Shown here: positions 24,346 to 32,854 of the stretch, piece after piece | Layout of the letters: each line of letters opens with the position of its first letter | Position numbering within the stretch: position 1 is the stretch's first letter | The notes under the pieces: model-generated | Told to the model about the DNA's origin: nothing | What the model saw: only the letters and a program-made list of their open reading frames with translations | Database searches by the model: none | Translations under genes and position numbers: made by a program | Assembly (NCBI GenBank): GCA_035304345.1 | Contig: DATGQE010000021.1 | Coordinates: forward strand, 60,074 to 124,073 | Length of the DNA stretch: 64,000 nucleotides | Direction of reading: 5' to 3' | Source of the DNA: IDS-8 sp035304345 | GTDB lineage: Bacteria; Pseudomonadota; Gammaproteobacteria; Steroidobacterales; Woeseiaceae

Positions 24346-26271
24346 TCAGGCCGCCCCGCGCAGGTCCTCGATCGCGCACTGCCGGTCGTCGGCCGGGCGT
24401 TCGAAGTACAACCGGAACCAGCATTCGATCGCCAGGATGCTCCAGAGGTGCAGGGAGTAGTCCTTGCGCCCGGACTGGTGCTCCTCCAGCAGGTCGAACA
24501 CGGCCTTGCCGGACAGGAGCCCGGTGCGATCCACTTCGGCGGGTGCCAGGAACGTGCGCGCGAAGCGCGACAGGTCGTGCTTCAGCCAGTGCCCGATGGG
24601 CGAATCGAATCCCACCTTGCTGCGGTACACGATCTTTTCCGGCAGCAGCGACGTCGCGAACCGCTTCAGGATGTACTTGCTGGTGTTGCCGCGCAGCCGC
24701 TCGGAATGGTGCAGTGACGTCACGAACTCGAGGAGCCGGTAGTCGCAGAACGGCGCCCGCACCTCGAGGCTGTTCGCCATGCTCATGCGGTCCATGTAGC
24801 AGAGCTGGAACTCGGGGAGATACCCGGCCACGTCGAGCAGCGTGATCCGGTCCATGACGTGCCGGTCGCTCTCCGGGTCGTCCAGGTACTGCCGCATGAA
24901 CGCGGCCGGCGCATCCGCGTCCGTTTCGGCCCGCGTCCCGGCGGAGAGCAGCGCATGGCGCCGCTCCGCCGGGAACAGCGCGATCCAGTTCATGTAGGCG
25001 TCCTCCGGCCGCTGCGAGGCGCCGTCCACGAACCGGCGTATGCGCTTCGCGGTGCGCGATCCCTCCGTCGACTCCGGCAGGCGCGACACGAGCGGTCGAA
25101 TGATGCCCTCCCGCAGGAAGCCCGGCAGCCTCCGGTACCACGAGAGATAATTCAGCCCCTTGTGGCGCGGATAGCCGTAGAAGATCTCGTCGGCGCCCGT
25201 GCCGCCGACCGCGACCTTCACGTGCCGGCTCGCGAACTCGCACAGGATGTGCACGAGGATGGAGGTCGGCTCCCCGTGCGGCTCGTCGTAGCTGCGGATG
25301 ATCGCGGGCATGAGGTCGAGGGTGGATTTCGCCTCCACGATGAGCTCGTGATGGTCGGTACCCAGGTGCTCGGCGACGGTCTTCGCGTACGCGAGCTCGT
25401 TGAAACCGGTCGCACCGCCTCCGTAGCCGACGCAGAACGTCTTCACCTGTGCGTTCCGTTCCTTCATGAGCGCCGTCAAAAGGGACGAATCGAGCCCCCC
25501 GCTCAGGAACGCGCCGACCTCCACGTCGCTCTTCAGGCACAGGCGCACGGCCTCGCGCAGCTCCTCCCCCAGCTCCGCGGGCGTCGCGTGCCGCCCGACC
25601 TCCGCGGACGCCTTCCGCGGCAGGCTCCAGTAGCGCTTCACCTCCAGCCGGTTGTCGCGCCACAGCAGGAAATGCCCCGCGGGCAGCTTGCTGATCCCGC
25701 GGAAGAACGTGTGCGGGGCCGGCAGGAAGCCGCAGGCGAGGAACAGGTCGATCGCCCCGCGGTTCACGTCCACGGTGCCGAGGCGCGGCAGCATGGCCTT
25801 GATCTCGGAGCCGAACACGAGCTGCTTGCCGTCGGTCGCATAGAACAGCGGCTTCTCGCCGACCCGGTCGCGCGCCACGACGAGCTGCTTCGCCGTCTTG
25901 TCCCAGAGCGCGATGGCGAACATGCCGCGCAGCCGGTGCAGGAAGTCGAGGCCGTATTCCTCGTACGCGTGCACGATGGTCTCGGTATCGGAGCTCGTCC
26001 GGAAGACGTGCCCCTTGCGCACGAGCTCCTCGCGCAGGTCCTCGTAGTTGTAGATCTCGCCGTTGAACACGACCCAGACGTCGCCGGTCTCGTTGCTGAT
26101 CGGCTGCTGACCGGACGTGAGGTCGATGATGGCGAGGCGCCGCATCGCCAGGTTGACGTACCCGTCGGCGTAGAAGCCTTCCCCGTCCGGCCCCCGGTGC
26201 ACGATGAGGTCGTTCATGCGCTTGAGGAGCCGCCGGTTCTCGGGACCGGTGAAGCCGACTATTCCGCACAT
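24346..26271 (-). CDS. asnB: asparagine synthase (glutamine-hydrolysing)-type amidotransferase
   Basis: A 641-residue class II amidotransferase. After Met1, Cys2 starts the glutaminase domain (MCGIVGFTG, with RGPDGEG and VFNGEIYNYEDLREEL). The synthetase domain has SGGLDSSLLTALM, the pyrophosphatase P-loop that adenylates the acceptor. Length and architecture match the AsnB-like proteins of exosortase and capsule loci, which are thought to amidate sugar uronates or peptidyl groups rather than aspartate. Ugd in this window provides UDP-glucuronate, so uronamide formation is plausible, as inference. It is separated from the upstream GT4 gene by only 3 nt. Confidence 0.93.
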   Translation of the reverse strand: MCGIVGFTGPENRRLLKRMNDLIVHRGPDGEGFYADGYVNLAMRRLAIIDLTSGQQPISNETGDVWVVFNGEIYNYEDLREELVRKGHVFRTSSDTETIVHAYEEYGLDFLHRLRGMFAIALWDKTAKQLVVARDRVGEKPLFYATDGKQLVFGSEIKAMLPRLGTVDVNRGAIDLFLACGFLPAPHTFFRGISKLPAGHFLLWRDNRLEVKRYWSLPRKASAEVGRHATPAELGEELREAVRLCLKSDVEVGAFLSGGLDSSLLTALMKERNAQVKTFCVGYGGGATGFNELAYAKTVAEHLGTDHHELIVEAKSTLDLMPAIIRSYDEPHGEPTSILVHILCEFASRHVKVAVGGTGADEIFYGYPRHKGLNYLSWYRRLPGFLREGIIRPLVSRLPESTEGSRTAKRIRRFVDGASQRPEDAYMNWIALFPAERRHALLSAGTRAETDADAPAAFMRQYLDDPESDRHVMDRITLLDVAGYLPEFQLCYMDRMSMANSLEVRAPFCDYRLLEFVTSLHHSERLRGNTSKYILKRFATSLLPEKIVYRSKVGFDSPIGHWLKHDLSRFARTFLAPAEVDRTGLLSGKAVFDLLEEHQSGRKDYSLHLWSILAIECWFRLYFERPADDRQCAIEDLRGAA

Positions 26272-26274
26272 CGT

Positions 26275-27537
26275 TCAGGCATCCGTCGTTCCCCGGCCGC
26301 TCGTCACCGAGACCGGCCGCGTGAAAAAAGCGTCGCGAACGGCAGCAATCGTCTCCGACCAGCGCTCGGCCACCAGCGGCTTGCTCGCCAGCCGCCGCGC
26401 CCGCTCGCGTGCGCCCGCCGACAGGCGCTCCCACGTGCCGCGGTCCTCGAGCAGCGGCAGCAGCCGCGAGACGTAACCGTCGATGTCGTCGCCGTCCAGC
26501 ACCCACCCCGTCTCGCCGTCCGTCACCACGTCGCGCAGGTCGCCCACGTCCGAAACGACGGGGACGGCGCCGCAGGCCATCGCCTCCAGCATCGCAATAG
26601 ACACCCCTTCCCAGCGCGACGTGAGCAGGAACACGCGCGCTTCGAGCAGGTGGGCCGGCACGTCGGCGAGCTGCCCGGCCCAGGTCACGAAAGGCTCGAG
26701 CCCGGCTTCCCCGGCGGTGCGCACCAGTGCGTCCCGGTCCGGCCCGTCGCCGATGACGAGCGCACTGAACTCGCGGCCGGCCGCGCGCAGCCGCTTCAAC
26801 ACCTCGAGCATCCTGTCCGGCCGCTTGTACTCGGTCAGGCGGCCGACGAACACGATGTCGTATTGGCGCTCTGCGAACCCCGGCACGCGATCCGGGTAGT
26901 CCACGCTTCCCGTGATGCGCGCGATCGGGTTCGTGCAGCCGGCACGGCGCAGCCAGGCCTCCGCCCGGGAGCCTCGCACCACCAGCAGATCGAACTCGCG
27001 CGTCATCGCGACCACCGCACGCTCCACGGCAGCCGAAGGCCGGCCGAGCGCCGTGAGCAGCCGGTTCTCGGCGTGCCAGCCGCCGCCTTCGAGCTCGAGC
27101 TCGCCGGAGGTCACCTGGAACGCGGCCGGCACGCGGAACGCGCGTGCGACGACCAGCGCGATCACGCCGGCCGGGAATACGTGGTAGCCCATGACGAGGT
27201 CGACGCCGCCCGCGCGCATCGCCTTGACCGCCGCGAACAGCTTCGCGAGCGCCCGCGAGAACACGCGCTGGGCCCACACCGGCGGGCAGCAGTACTCGAC
27301 CCCGGGTATCTCGCCGACCGGCTCGTCGCAGACGAGCCGGACCGGCCCGCAACCGCTGCGGGCGATCGGCTCGACGTGCGCGTACAGCCAGTTGGGATTG
27401 TGGAACGTGCCGATCAGCAGGATGCCCCGCCGCCCGTCGCCCTGCTCCCGCGGGCGCCGCCCGCGCAGCCTGGAGAACGCCTGCGCGCCCCGGTAGATGA
27501 GGCAGAGGAGGACGATCGCGATCGCTCTTTTGATCAT
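26275..27537 (-). CDS. GT4-family glycosyltransferase
   Basis: About 420 residues, with an N-terminal hydrophobic segment (IAIVLLCLIYRG) that may anchor it to the membrane. The GT-B donor domain has VFVGRLTEYKRPDRMLEVL, VIGDGPDRDAL and SRWEGVSIAMLEAMACGAVP, the GT4 EX7E motif. I chose ATG 27537: the upstream in-frame ATG at 27561 overlaps a TAGAAT minus-10 candidate, so a transcript from there could not include it. If another promoter is used, 27561 is possible. It is the first gene of a minus operon with the amidotransferase and cyclase-fold genes. Confidence 0.87.
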   Translation of the reverse strand: MIKRAIAIVLLCLIYRGAQAFSRLRGRRPREQGDGRRGILLIGTFHNPNWLYAHVEPIARSGCGPVRLVCDEPVGEIPGVEYCCPPVWAQRVFSRALAKLFAAVKAMRAGGVDLVMGYHVFPAGVIALVVARAFRVPAAFQVTSGELELEGGGWHAENRLLTALGRPSAAVERAVVAMTREFDLLVVRGSRAEAWLRRAGCTNPIARITGSVDYPDRVPGFAERQYDIVFVGRLTEYKRPDRMLEVLKRLRAAGREFSALVIGDGPDRDALVRTAGEAGLEPFVTWAGQLADVPAHLLEARVFLLTSRWEGVSIAMLEAMACGAVPVVSDVGDLRDVVTDGETGWVLDGDDIDGYVSRLLPLLEDRGTWERLSAGARERARRLASKPLVAERWSETIAAVRDAFFTRPVSVTSGRGTTDA

Positions 27538-27559
27538 TGTTCGGGCACCGTCCGCCGCC

Positions 27560-27565
27560 ATTCTA
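27560..27565 (-). promoter_or_regulatory. candidate minus-10 TAGAAT for the GT4-amidotransferase operon
   Basis: Minus-strand TAGAATGGCGG, identical to the 11-mers upstream of the genes ending at 8717 and 43613. It would start transcription near 27552, 15 nt before ATG 27537. The minus-35 is not recognisable. Confidence 0.38.
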
Positions 27566-27757
27566 GAGACCGCTCCCCGGGGCAGCCGGACCTGGGTCAC
27601 ATTCCCGCCGGGGGACGGGTGAACGAGTCGGCAAAACGGCAAACCGCGGCGCGCCAAGCCTTGCCAGCGGCAAAACGCTGTACGACACTATCGCCCCTTC
27701 GAGCCCGGTCACCCGCGACAAATCCAAGAACACCGGGCGGCGCCAGGATCCTGAACG

Positions 27758-28330
27758 ATGCGATCGGAACGCATTTACTTGATGAGCATGGCTGCGTCCG
27801 GCAAATCGACGTTCGCGCGGGAAAACGAATTCTACTCCGGGTATCGCATCGTCGACTATGCCCGCCACCTGCCGCCGCCGCGCTGGTGGGTGCGCCTTCT
27901 CCTGTACGTGGGGCGGCCGTTCCCCTTCGTGAAACGCGCTCTCCGGAACGTTCGCGACCTCAGGGCGATCGACAGGAAGAACTACTTCGCGGGCGTGCTC
28001 GAGATGATCCACAGCCACGACGGCCCGATCGCGGTGCTCGGGCGCCGGCTGCCGGAGGACTTCAGGGACAGCGGCATCTTCGACGAGGTCGCCGTGGGGC
28101 TCGTGCTCATCCCGGAGGAACGGCACCGGCAGAACTGCCTCTCCAGGCGCAAGGAGATGCGCAACCCGTTCCCGTTCCTGCATCACTGGACCACCGATTT
28201 CGACAAGGTGCGTGCCGTGCGCGAGGAGATGCGCGCCTTCGCGGAGCGCCACGGCGTCCCCGTGTTCGAGGATTTCCGCACCGCGATCGAGCAGCTCGGA
28301 GCCCCGGCGAGAAGGCAGGTCGAGGGCTGA
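27758..28330 (+). CDS. P-loop nucleotide-binding protein, kinase-like, function unknown
   Basis: A 190-residue protein whose N-terminus, IYLMSMAASGKSTFA, is a Walker A/P-loop (AASGKST). Later segments (VLGRRLPED, VAVGLVLIPEERH) fit a small nucleotide-kinase-like fold, but no acceptor motif was recognised. It sits 41 nt upstream of the heparinase-fold gene on the same strand, so the two are probably co-transcribed. Polysaccharide loci contain similar short P-loop proteins that could phosphorylate a sugar or act with a sulfotransferase. The substrate is unknown, and this could also be a degenerate sulfotransferase/kinase. Confidence 0.65.
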   Translation: MRSERIYLMSMAASGKSTFARENEFYSGYRIVDYARHLPPPRWWVRLLLYVGRPFPFVKRALRNVRDLRAIDRKNYFAGVLEMIHSHDGPIAVLGRRLPEDFRDSGIFDEVAVGLVLIPEERHRQNCLSRRKEMRNPFPFLHHWTTDFDKVRAVREEMRAFAERHGVPVFEDFRTAIEQLGAPARRQVEG

Positions 28331-28371
28331 GCGGTCCGCTCGCCGCCGGCCGGCATTCGGGAGAGAAGCGC

Positions 28372-30399
28372 GTGCAACCCTTGTCCTGGTACTACAGACG
28401 GCTGCGCACGATGTCGCCCGCGGAGGTCGCGTGGCGGGCGCGCTCCGTCCTTCGTGATGCCGGCGATCTCCTGCGCCTGCTGGCCGGCCACGTGCCGGCC
28501 CGGCACCTGCTCTCCGACGGCTCGACGTTCGCGTCCTTCACGCCCGGTTTCTGCGTGCTGCCCTCGCGCACGGGCTACCGCGAGCAGCTTCTCGCGCGGC
28601 TCGACCCGGCGGCCCGGGCCCGGCTGCAGAAGAAGGCGGACACGGTCTGCGCGAACCGGCTGTCGTTCTTCGATCTCGACGCGCAGTTCCTCGGCGACCC
28701 GGTCGACTGGCATGCCGACCACAGCGCGGGCAAGCGACAGGAGCCGCGGCCGATCCAGCTCACCGACTACCGCGATTTCGATCGCGTCGGCGACTGCAAG
28801 CTGGTGTGGGAGCCGAACCGCCACCACCAGCTCGTCGTGCTGGCGCAGGCGGCTCTCGTGACCGGCGAGCCACGCTACGCCGCGAAGGCCCTGGAGCTTC
28901 TCGAGTCGTGGCTCGACCAGAACCCGTTCGGCTACGGCATGAACTGGAAGAGCCCGCTCGAGCTCGGCATCCGCCTGATCAACTGGGTGTGGACGCTCGA
29001 CCTCCTGCGCCTCGCGGGCGCGCAGCCGGGCGATGCCCTGTGGCGGCGCGTGCGGCATGCCGCCTACCTCATGTGCCGGGAAATCGCGCGCAAGTATTCC
29101 CGCGGATCGTCCAGCAACAACCACCTCATCGGGGAAGCCGCGGGCGTGTTCGTCGCGGCGAGCTACTTCCCCGATTTCCCGCGAGCCGCGGCCCTGCGCG
29201 ACCAGGCCCTGGCAATACTCGAGACCGAGATCCTCGCGCAGTCCTACCCGGACGGCTGCACCCGGGAGCAGGCGTCTGGCTACCAGCTCTTCGTGCTGCA
29301 GTTCTTCACGATCTGCATGCTCGTCGCCGAGCGCACGGGACAGCGCGTATCGCGCGCCTGGCGCGAGCGCCTGCACCAGCAGTACCGGTTCGTGAAGGCG
29401 CTGGCGGAAGGCGGTCCCGAGCTGCCGTGGTTCGGCGACAAGGACGACGGCTACGTGCTCGACTTCGGGGAACCCGTGTCCGACAGCGACATGACCGTGG
29501 CCACCGGCGCCTGCCTGTTCGGCGACCCGGACCTCGCGGCGGGTGTGCGCCGCTGGCCGGGATCGCTCGCCTGGCTGTTCGACGGGGCGACGGTCGAACC
29601 GCTGCGGCCCGCGGCCGCGCCTGAGGCGCCGCCGCTCAGGAGCCGCGCGTTCCGTGACTCCGGGTGGTACCTGCTGCAGTCCGGGACGCGGGACGGCGCG
29701 GATGCGCTCAGCGTGCTGTTCGACTGCGGCGAGCTCGGCTTCGGCGCCATCGCCGCTCACGGGCACGCGGACGCGTTGAGCTTCACGCTGCGGGCCGCCG
29801 GGAAACCGATCTTCGTCGATGCCGGCACCTACGATTACTTCACCTATCCCGAGGCACGGGACTACTTCCGCTCGACCCGCGCGCACAACACGGTCGAGAT
29901 CGACGGCCGCTCGCAGAGCGAAGCCTCCGGGCCGTTCATGTGGGCGCGGCGCGCAGGGGCACGCTGCCTCGAGTTCCTGCCCGATGCGCCGGCCCCGTCG
30001 GTGCGCGGCATGCACGACGGCTACGCCCACCTCGAGGACCCGGTGGGCGTGCAGCGGTCCATCACCCTCGACACCGCCGCGCGCACGGTGCGCATCCGGG
30101 ACGGCTTCACCGCGGGGGCCCGCCACACGGCCAAGGTCTTTTTCCACCTGGACGGCGACGTTCGCGTGCAGCAGGTCGACGACCACTGCTTCGCGCTCGA
30201 GCACACCGGCACGCGCCTGGAGCTCCGGCTCGACCCGAGGCTCGCCGTCACCTGCTGCCGGGCGCGTGAAGGGCAACTGGAGGGCTGGATCAGCAAGCGC
30301 TATCACGTCCTCACTCCGTCCGTCACCCTCGTCGGCGAGGTCGAGCTCGACGCGCCGCTCGAGCTCGAGCACGAAATCCGCCTGCTCCCGCAGGCGTAG
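28372..30399 (+). CDS. heparinase II/III-family protein
   Basis: A 675-residue protein. An N-terminal alpha-alpha barrel (heparinase N-domain) includes SGSSSNNHLIGEAAG near residue 245, and a C-terminal beta-sandwich includes AAHGHADALSFTLRAAGKP and RSTRAHNTVEIDGRSQ. These are the catalytic Asn/His/Tyr regions of heparinase II/III and alginate-lyase-type enzymes. The start is GTG 28372 with GGGAG 8-9 nt upstream; the frame is open far upstream only because of high GC. No signal peptide is visible, which is usual for the paralogues found in exosortase-type loci. It probably cleaves or binds uronate-containing polymer, perhaps for turnover, but the substrate is untested. Confidence 0.88.
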   Translation: MQPLSWYYRRLRTMSPAEVAWRARSVLRDAGDLLRLLAGHVPARHLLSDGSTFASFTPGFCVLPSRTGYREQLLARLDPAARARLQKKADTVCANRLSFFDLDAQFLGDPVDWHADHSAGKRQEPRPIQLTDYRDFDRVGDCKLVWEPNRHHQLVVLAQAALVTGEPRYAAKALELLESWLDQNPFGYGMNWKSPLELGIRLINWVWTLDLLRLAGAQPGDALWRRVRHAAYLMCREIARKYSRGSSSNNHLIGEAAGVFVAASYFPDFPRAAALRDQALAILETEILAQSYPDGCTREQASGYQLFVLQFFTICMLVAERTGQRVSRAWRERLHQQYRFVKALAEGGPELPWFGDKDDGYVLDFGEPVSDSDMTVATGACLFGDPDLAAGVRRWPGSLAWLFDGATVEPLRPAAAPEAPPLRSRAFRDSGWYLLQSGTRDGADALSVLFDCGELGFGAIAAHGHADALSFTLRAAGKPIFVDAGTYDYFTYPEARDYFRSTRAHNTVEIDGRSQSEASGPFMWARRAGARCLEFLPDAPAPSVRGMHDGYAHLEDPVGVQRSITLDTAARTVRIRDGFTAGARHTAKVFFHLDGDVRVQQVDDHCFALEHTGTRLELRLDPRLAVTCCRAREGQLEGWISKRYHVLTPSVTLVGEVELDAPLELEHEIRLLPQA

Positions 30400-30552
30400 G
30401 CGCCGAACACGCCACGCGCTCCCCGCAAGGAGCGCGCGCCGCGCGCCGACGATGGCAGGCACTCCCGATCGCGCGCATTCGCTCCGCACGCGCACGAACC
30501 CACCTCCGAGCATCGTTCATGCCCGACCCCGAACCGCACCGTGGAGCCGTGG

Positions 30553-30691
30553 CCGGGGGGTGTCCCTGGGGGAAATAAAGCGGACCGAGGACACGGCGGA
30601 GCAGCGCGGCGCGGGGCCTGCCGCCCGCGCCGAGGCCCGCGCTGCTCCGCCGTGTCCGCACGGGAGCCATTCCCCCGGGGACACCCCCCGG
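30553..30691. repeat. 139-nt near-perfect palindromic element
   Basis: Two nested arm pairs: 30553-30575 with 30669-30691 (23 nt, CCGGGGGGTGTCC...), and 30589-30609 with 30637-30657 (GGACACGGCGGAGCAGCGCG..., 21 nt). A third short pair sits in the loop (GGCGCGGG/CCCGCGCC). It could fold into one very long hairpin. It lies in the 379-nt gap between convergent genes (heparinase end 30399, sulfotransferase end 30779). It may serve as a bidirectional terminator or be a MITE-like insertion; no transposase is nearby. The rest of the gap holds nothing I recognise. Confidence 0.85.
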
Positions 30692-30778
30692 TCGCGGCGG
30701 AGCATCAGCTTCGATCACCAGCGGGCATGAACGATGCGGCGGCAGGCGTCGGTGCCACCGAGCATGGATGAGTGCGGC

Positions 30779-31645
30779 CTACGCGTAGCCCAGCTCCCGG
30801 CACAGGGGGCCGAGCAGGTCTTCCAGCATCTCCTGCTGCCGTTCCGTCAGGTCGCGCTTCCACTTGTAGTTCGTGTTGCGGAACTCCGAGCGCGCGATCT
30901 TCGCCTGCAGCGTGGGATGCCAATCGACCTCGCAGAACTCGGCGATGCGCCGGAAGGCCGCCTCGGGCGCCTCGCAGATGTCCTCGTACTTGACCTCGAG
31001 CAGGTTGCGCACGCCCTGCCGCGCGGTGCTCATCGCGTCGATGAACTTCTGCCACTGGATCGCGGCCAGCGCGATGAACGAGTGATCCCAGCGCTCCCAG
31101 GCCGCCTCCTGCTGCGGCGACAGCGGGCCCCACTGCCAGTGCGACGGGCCCTTCCAGCCGCGCCAGAACTCGGTCTGCACCAGCGAGCTCGTGACCGCCC
31201 GGCCGTCCCTCAGGATGTGCACGAACTTCGCGTCCGGGAAGATCTCCTCCAGGAACGCGATCCGCGGCCAGCCGGTCAGCTTGACCAGTACCCGGTCACG
31301 CGGCGGCGTGGCGATCCGGGCGACCGCGCGCTCCATGGCCGCGCGCACGAACGGCGACACGTCGTCGCGCCGCAGGTCGCGAAACGGCTCGCTGAAGCCG
31401 GGGAAGTGCGCGTCCCAGTACCGCCAGCCCTCGCGCGCCGGGATCTTGCGGGCGACCAGGTCCGCGAGCGCGTTCACGCCGAACGCCCTGAGCACCAGCG
31501 TGTTCAGCCACATCCGGTCCGGATGCTCGTCACCCAGGCGCGACAGCCAGGCGAGCGCCGGGTGGAAGCTGAACACGTGGAAGATGTGGGTCGACCCGCT
31601 GCGGCCGAACCCGATGAAGAAGATCGGCCGATCCGCTTTCATCAT
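30779..31645 (-). CDS. PAPS-dependent sulfotransferase family protein (2 of 4)
   Basis: A 288-residue sulfotransferase. The PAPS-binding loop FFIGFGRSGSTHIFHVF is at residues ~9-25, and VHILRDGRAVTSSLVQ is the 3'-phosphate motif. The C-terminus is LCRELGYA, like the other family members here. ATG at 31645 (or the next Met) overlaps the stop of the upstream GT4 gene (ATGA). It is the last gene of the long minus-strand assembly operon that starts with the Wza-like gene. The acceptor is probably a sugar hydroxyl of the repeat unit. Confidence 0.9.
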   Translation of the reverse strand: MMKADRPIFFIGFGRSGSTHIFHVFSFHPALAWLSRLGDEHPDRMWLNTLVLRAFGVNALADLVARKIPAREGWRYWDAHFPGFSEPFRDLRRDDVSPFVRAAMERAVARIATPPRDRVLVKLTGWPRIAFLEEIFPDAKFVHILRDGRAVTSSLVQTEFWRGWKGPSHWQWGPLSPQQEAAWERWDHSFIALAAIQWQKFIDAMSTARQGVRNLLEVKYEDICEAPEAAFRRIAEFCEVDWHPTLQAKIARSEFRNTNYKWKRDLTERQQEMLEDLLGPLCRELGYA

Positions 31646-32823
31646 GCGCGCTCCTGCCGGGCGACCGGCGTCACCGCCGCACCCGTCCGGGCCTCGCCGG
31701 CGATGCGCCGGTACAACGCCAGCGTCTGCTCCACGACCGCGTCGGGATGCCAGGTCTCGAGCGCGTGCCGGCGTGCCTCCGCGCTCATCTGCTGCCGGCG
31801 CCCGGGGTCGCCGATCACCGCCTCGACCCGCTCGGCGACCTGGCCGATGTTGCGCGGCTCGACGAGAAAGCCGGTCCGGCCCTCGTCGACCATGGTCGGC
31901 ATGCCGCACACGTTCGACGTCACGACCGGCACGCCGGCCGCCATGGCCTCGGCGATCGCCATCGGCGCATTCTCCTGCAGGGACGGCAGCAGGAACACGG
32001 CCGCTTCGGCAAGCTCCTGCCGCAGGCGCTCCTGGCTCACGCGGCCGAGCAGCTTCACCCGTTCGCCGAGCCCGGACTCGGCGATGAGGCGTCGCACCTT
32101 CTCCGTGTAGTCGCGATCGACGAAGTCGCCCGCGGCATGCAGGGTCACGTCCTTCCCGAGCTGCACCAGCCGGCTCACGGCACTGATCGCCGTGGCCAGG
32201 TTCTTGCGCGGGTTGATCCAGCCCGCGAACAGCACGCGCCCGGGCACCGTGGCGTCCGGCACCGAGAAGAACTCACGGCTGATCGCGTTCGGTATAGACA
32301 CGATCTCCGCGGACAGTCCCAGCTCCCGGAGCTGCTCGGTGACATAAGGCGCGATCGAGACCAGGTGCCGGTGCGAGCTTATGCCCTTCTTCTCCGCGAG
32401 CCGCCACAATGGCGCCCGCAGGTACCAGAGGTACTGCCGCTCCGTGACGAGGTTCAGGCTGTCGAAGCCGTGCACCGTGAACACCGTGGGCACGCCCTTC
32501 ACCGGACCGCCGAAGCCGTAGGTTTCCTGGAAGTGCACGACGTCGGGATTCAACCCGCGGATGTAGCGGTCGACCTTGCGCCGTCCCGGGCCGTTGAACA
32601 CGTCCACGATCATGGGCAGCCTGCCGCCCGCGAGTCGATGCACGGTGGCGAAACCGCAGTCCTCGACCGCATCGTCGTTCCGCCCTTTCTCCAGCGTCAC
32701 GATATGCAGGTCGACGTCGGCCCGCGTGCCGAGCCCGCGCGCGATACCGACGGTGGCGGACTCGACGCCGCCTTTCGGCTGGTCGGCGTCGGCCGGAAAG
32801 CGGCTGAACATGGCTACCCGCAT
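31642..32823 (-). CDS. GT4-family glycosyltransferase
   Basis: A 393-residue GT-B enzyme. The N-terminal domain has RFPADADQPKGGVESAT (acceptor-side glycine loop), and the C-terminal domain has LFAGWINPRKNLATAI, LLPSLQENAPMAIAEAMAAG (EX7E) and GRTGFLVEP. The start ATG 32823 has GAGGAG 5-6 nt upstream. It lies 31 nt after the Wzx gene and overlaps the sulfotransferase, so it belongs to the assembly operon and adds a repeat-unit sugar on the cytoplasmic face. The donor is unknown. Confidence 0.92.
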   Translation of the reverse strand: MRVAMFSRFPADADQPKGGVESATVGIARGLGTRADVDLHIVTLEKGRNDDAVEDCGFATVHRLAGGRLPMIVDVFNGPGRRKVDRYIRGLNPDVVHFQETYGFGGPVKGVPTVFTVHGFDSLNLVTERQYLWYLRAPLWRLAEKKGISSHRHLVSIAPYVTEQLRELGLSAEIVSIPNAISREFFSVPDATVPGRVLFAGWINPRKNLATAISAVSRLVQLGKDVTLHAAGDFVDRDYTEKVRRLIAESGLGERVKLLGRVSQERLRQELAEAAVFLLPSLQENAPMAIAEAMAAGVPVVTSNVCGMPTMVDEGRTGFLVEPRNIGQVAERVEAVIGDPGRRQQMSAEARRHALETWHPDAVVEQTLALYRRIAGEARTGAAVTPVARQERA

Positions 32824-32854
32824 CGTGTCTCCTCGTTGCCCGACTCGATAATGT

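Noticed and set aside
24859..28371. Very long plus-strand open frame running into the heparinase gene
   Set aside because: The part before 28372 lies antisense to the amidotransferase and GT4 genes, is rich in Arg/Pro/Ala and has no family motifs. It reflects high GC. The real start is GTG 28372 with a Shine-Dalgarno sequence.
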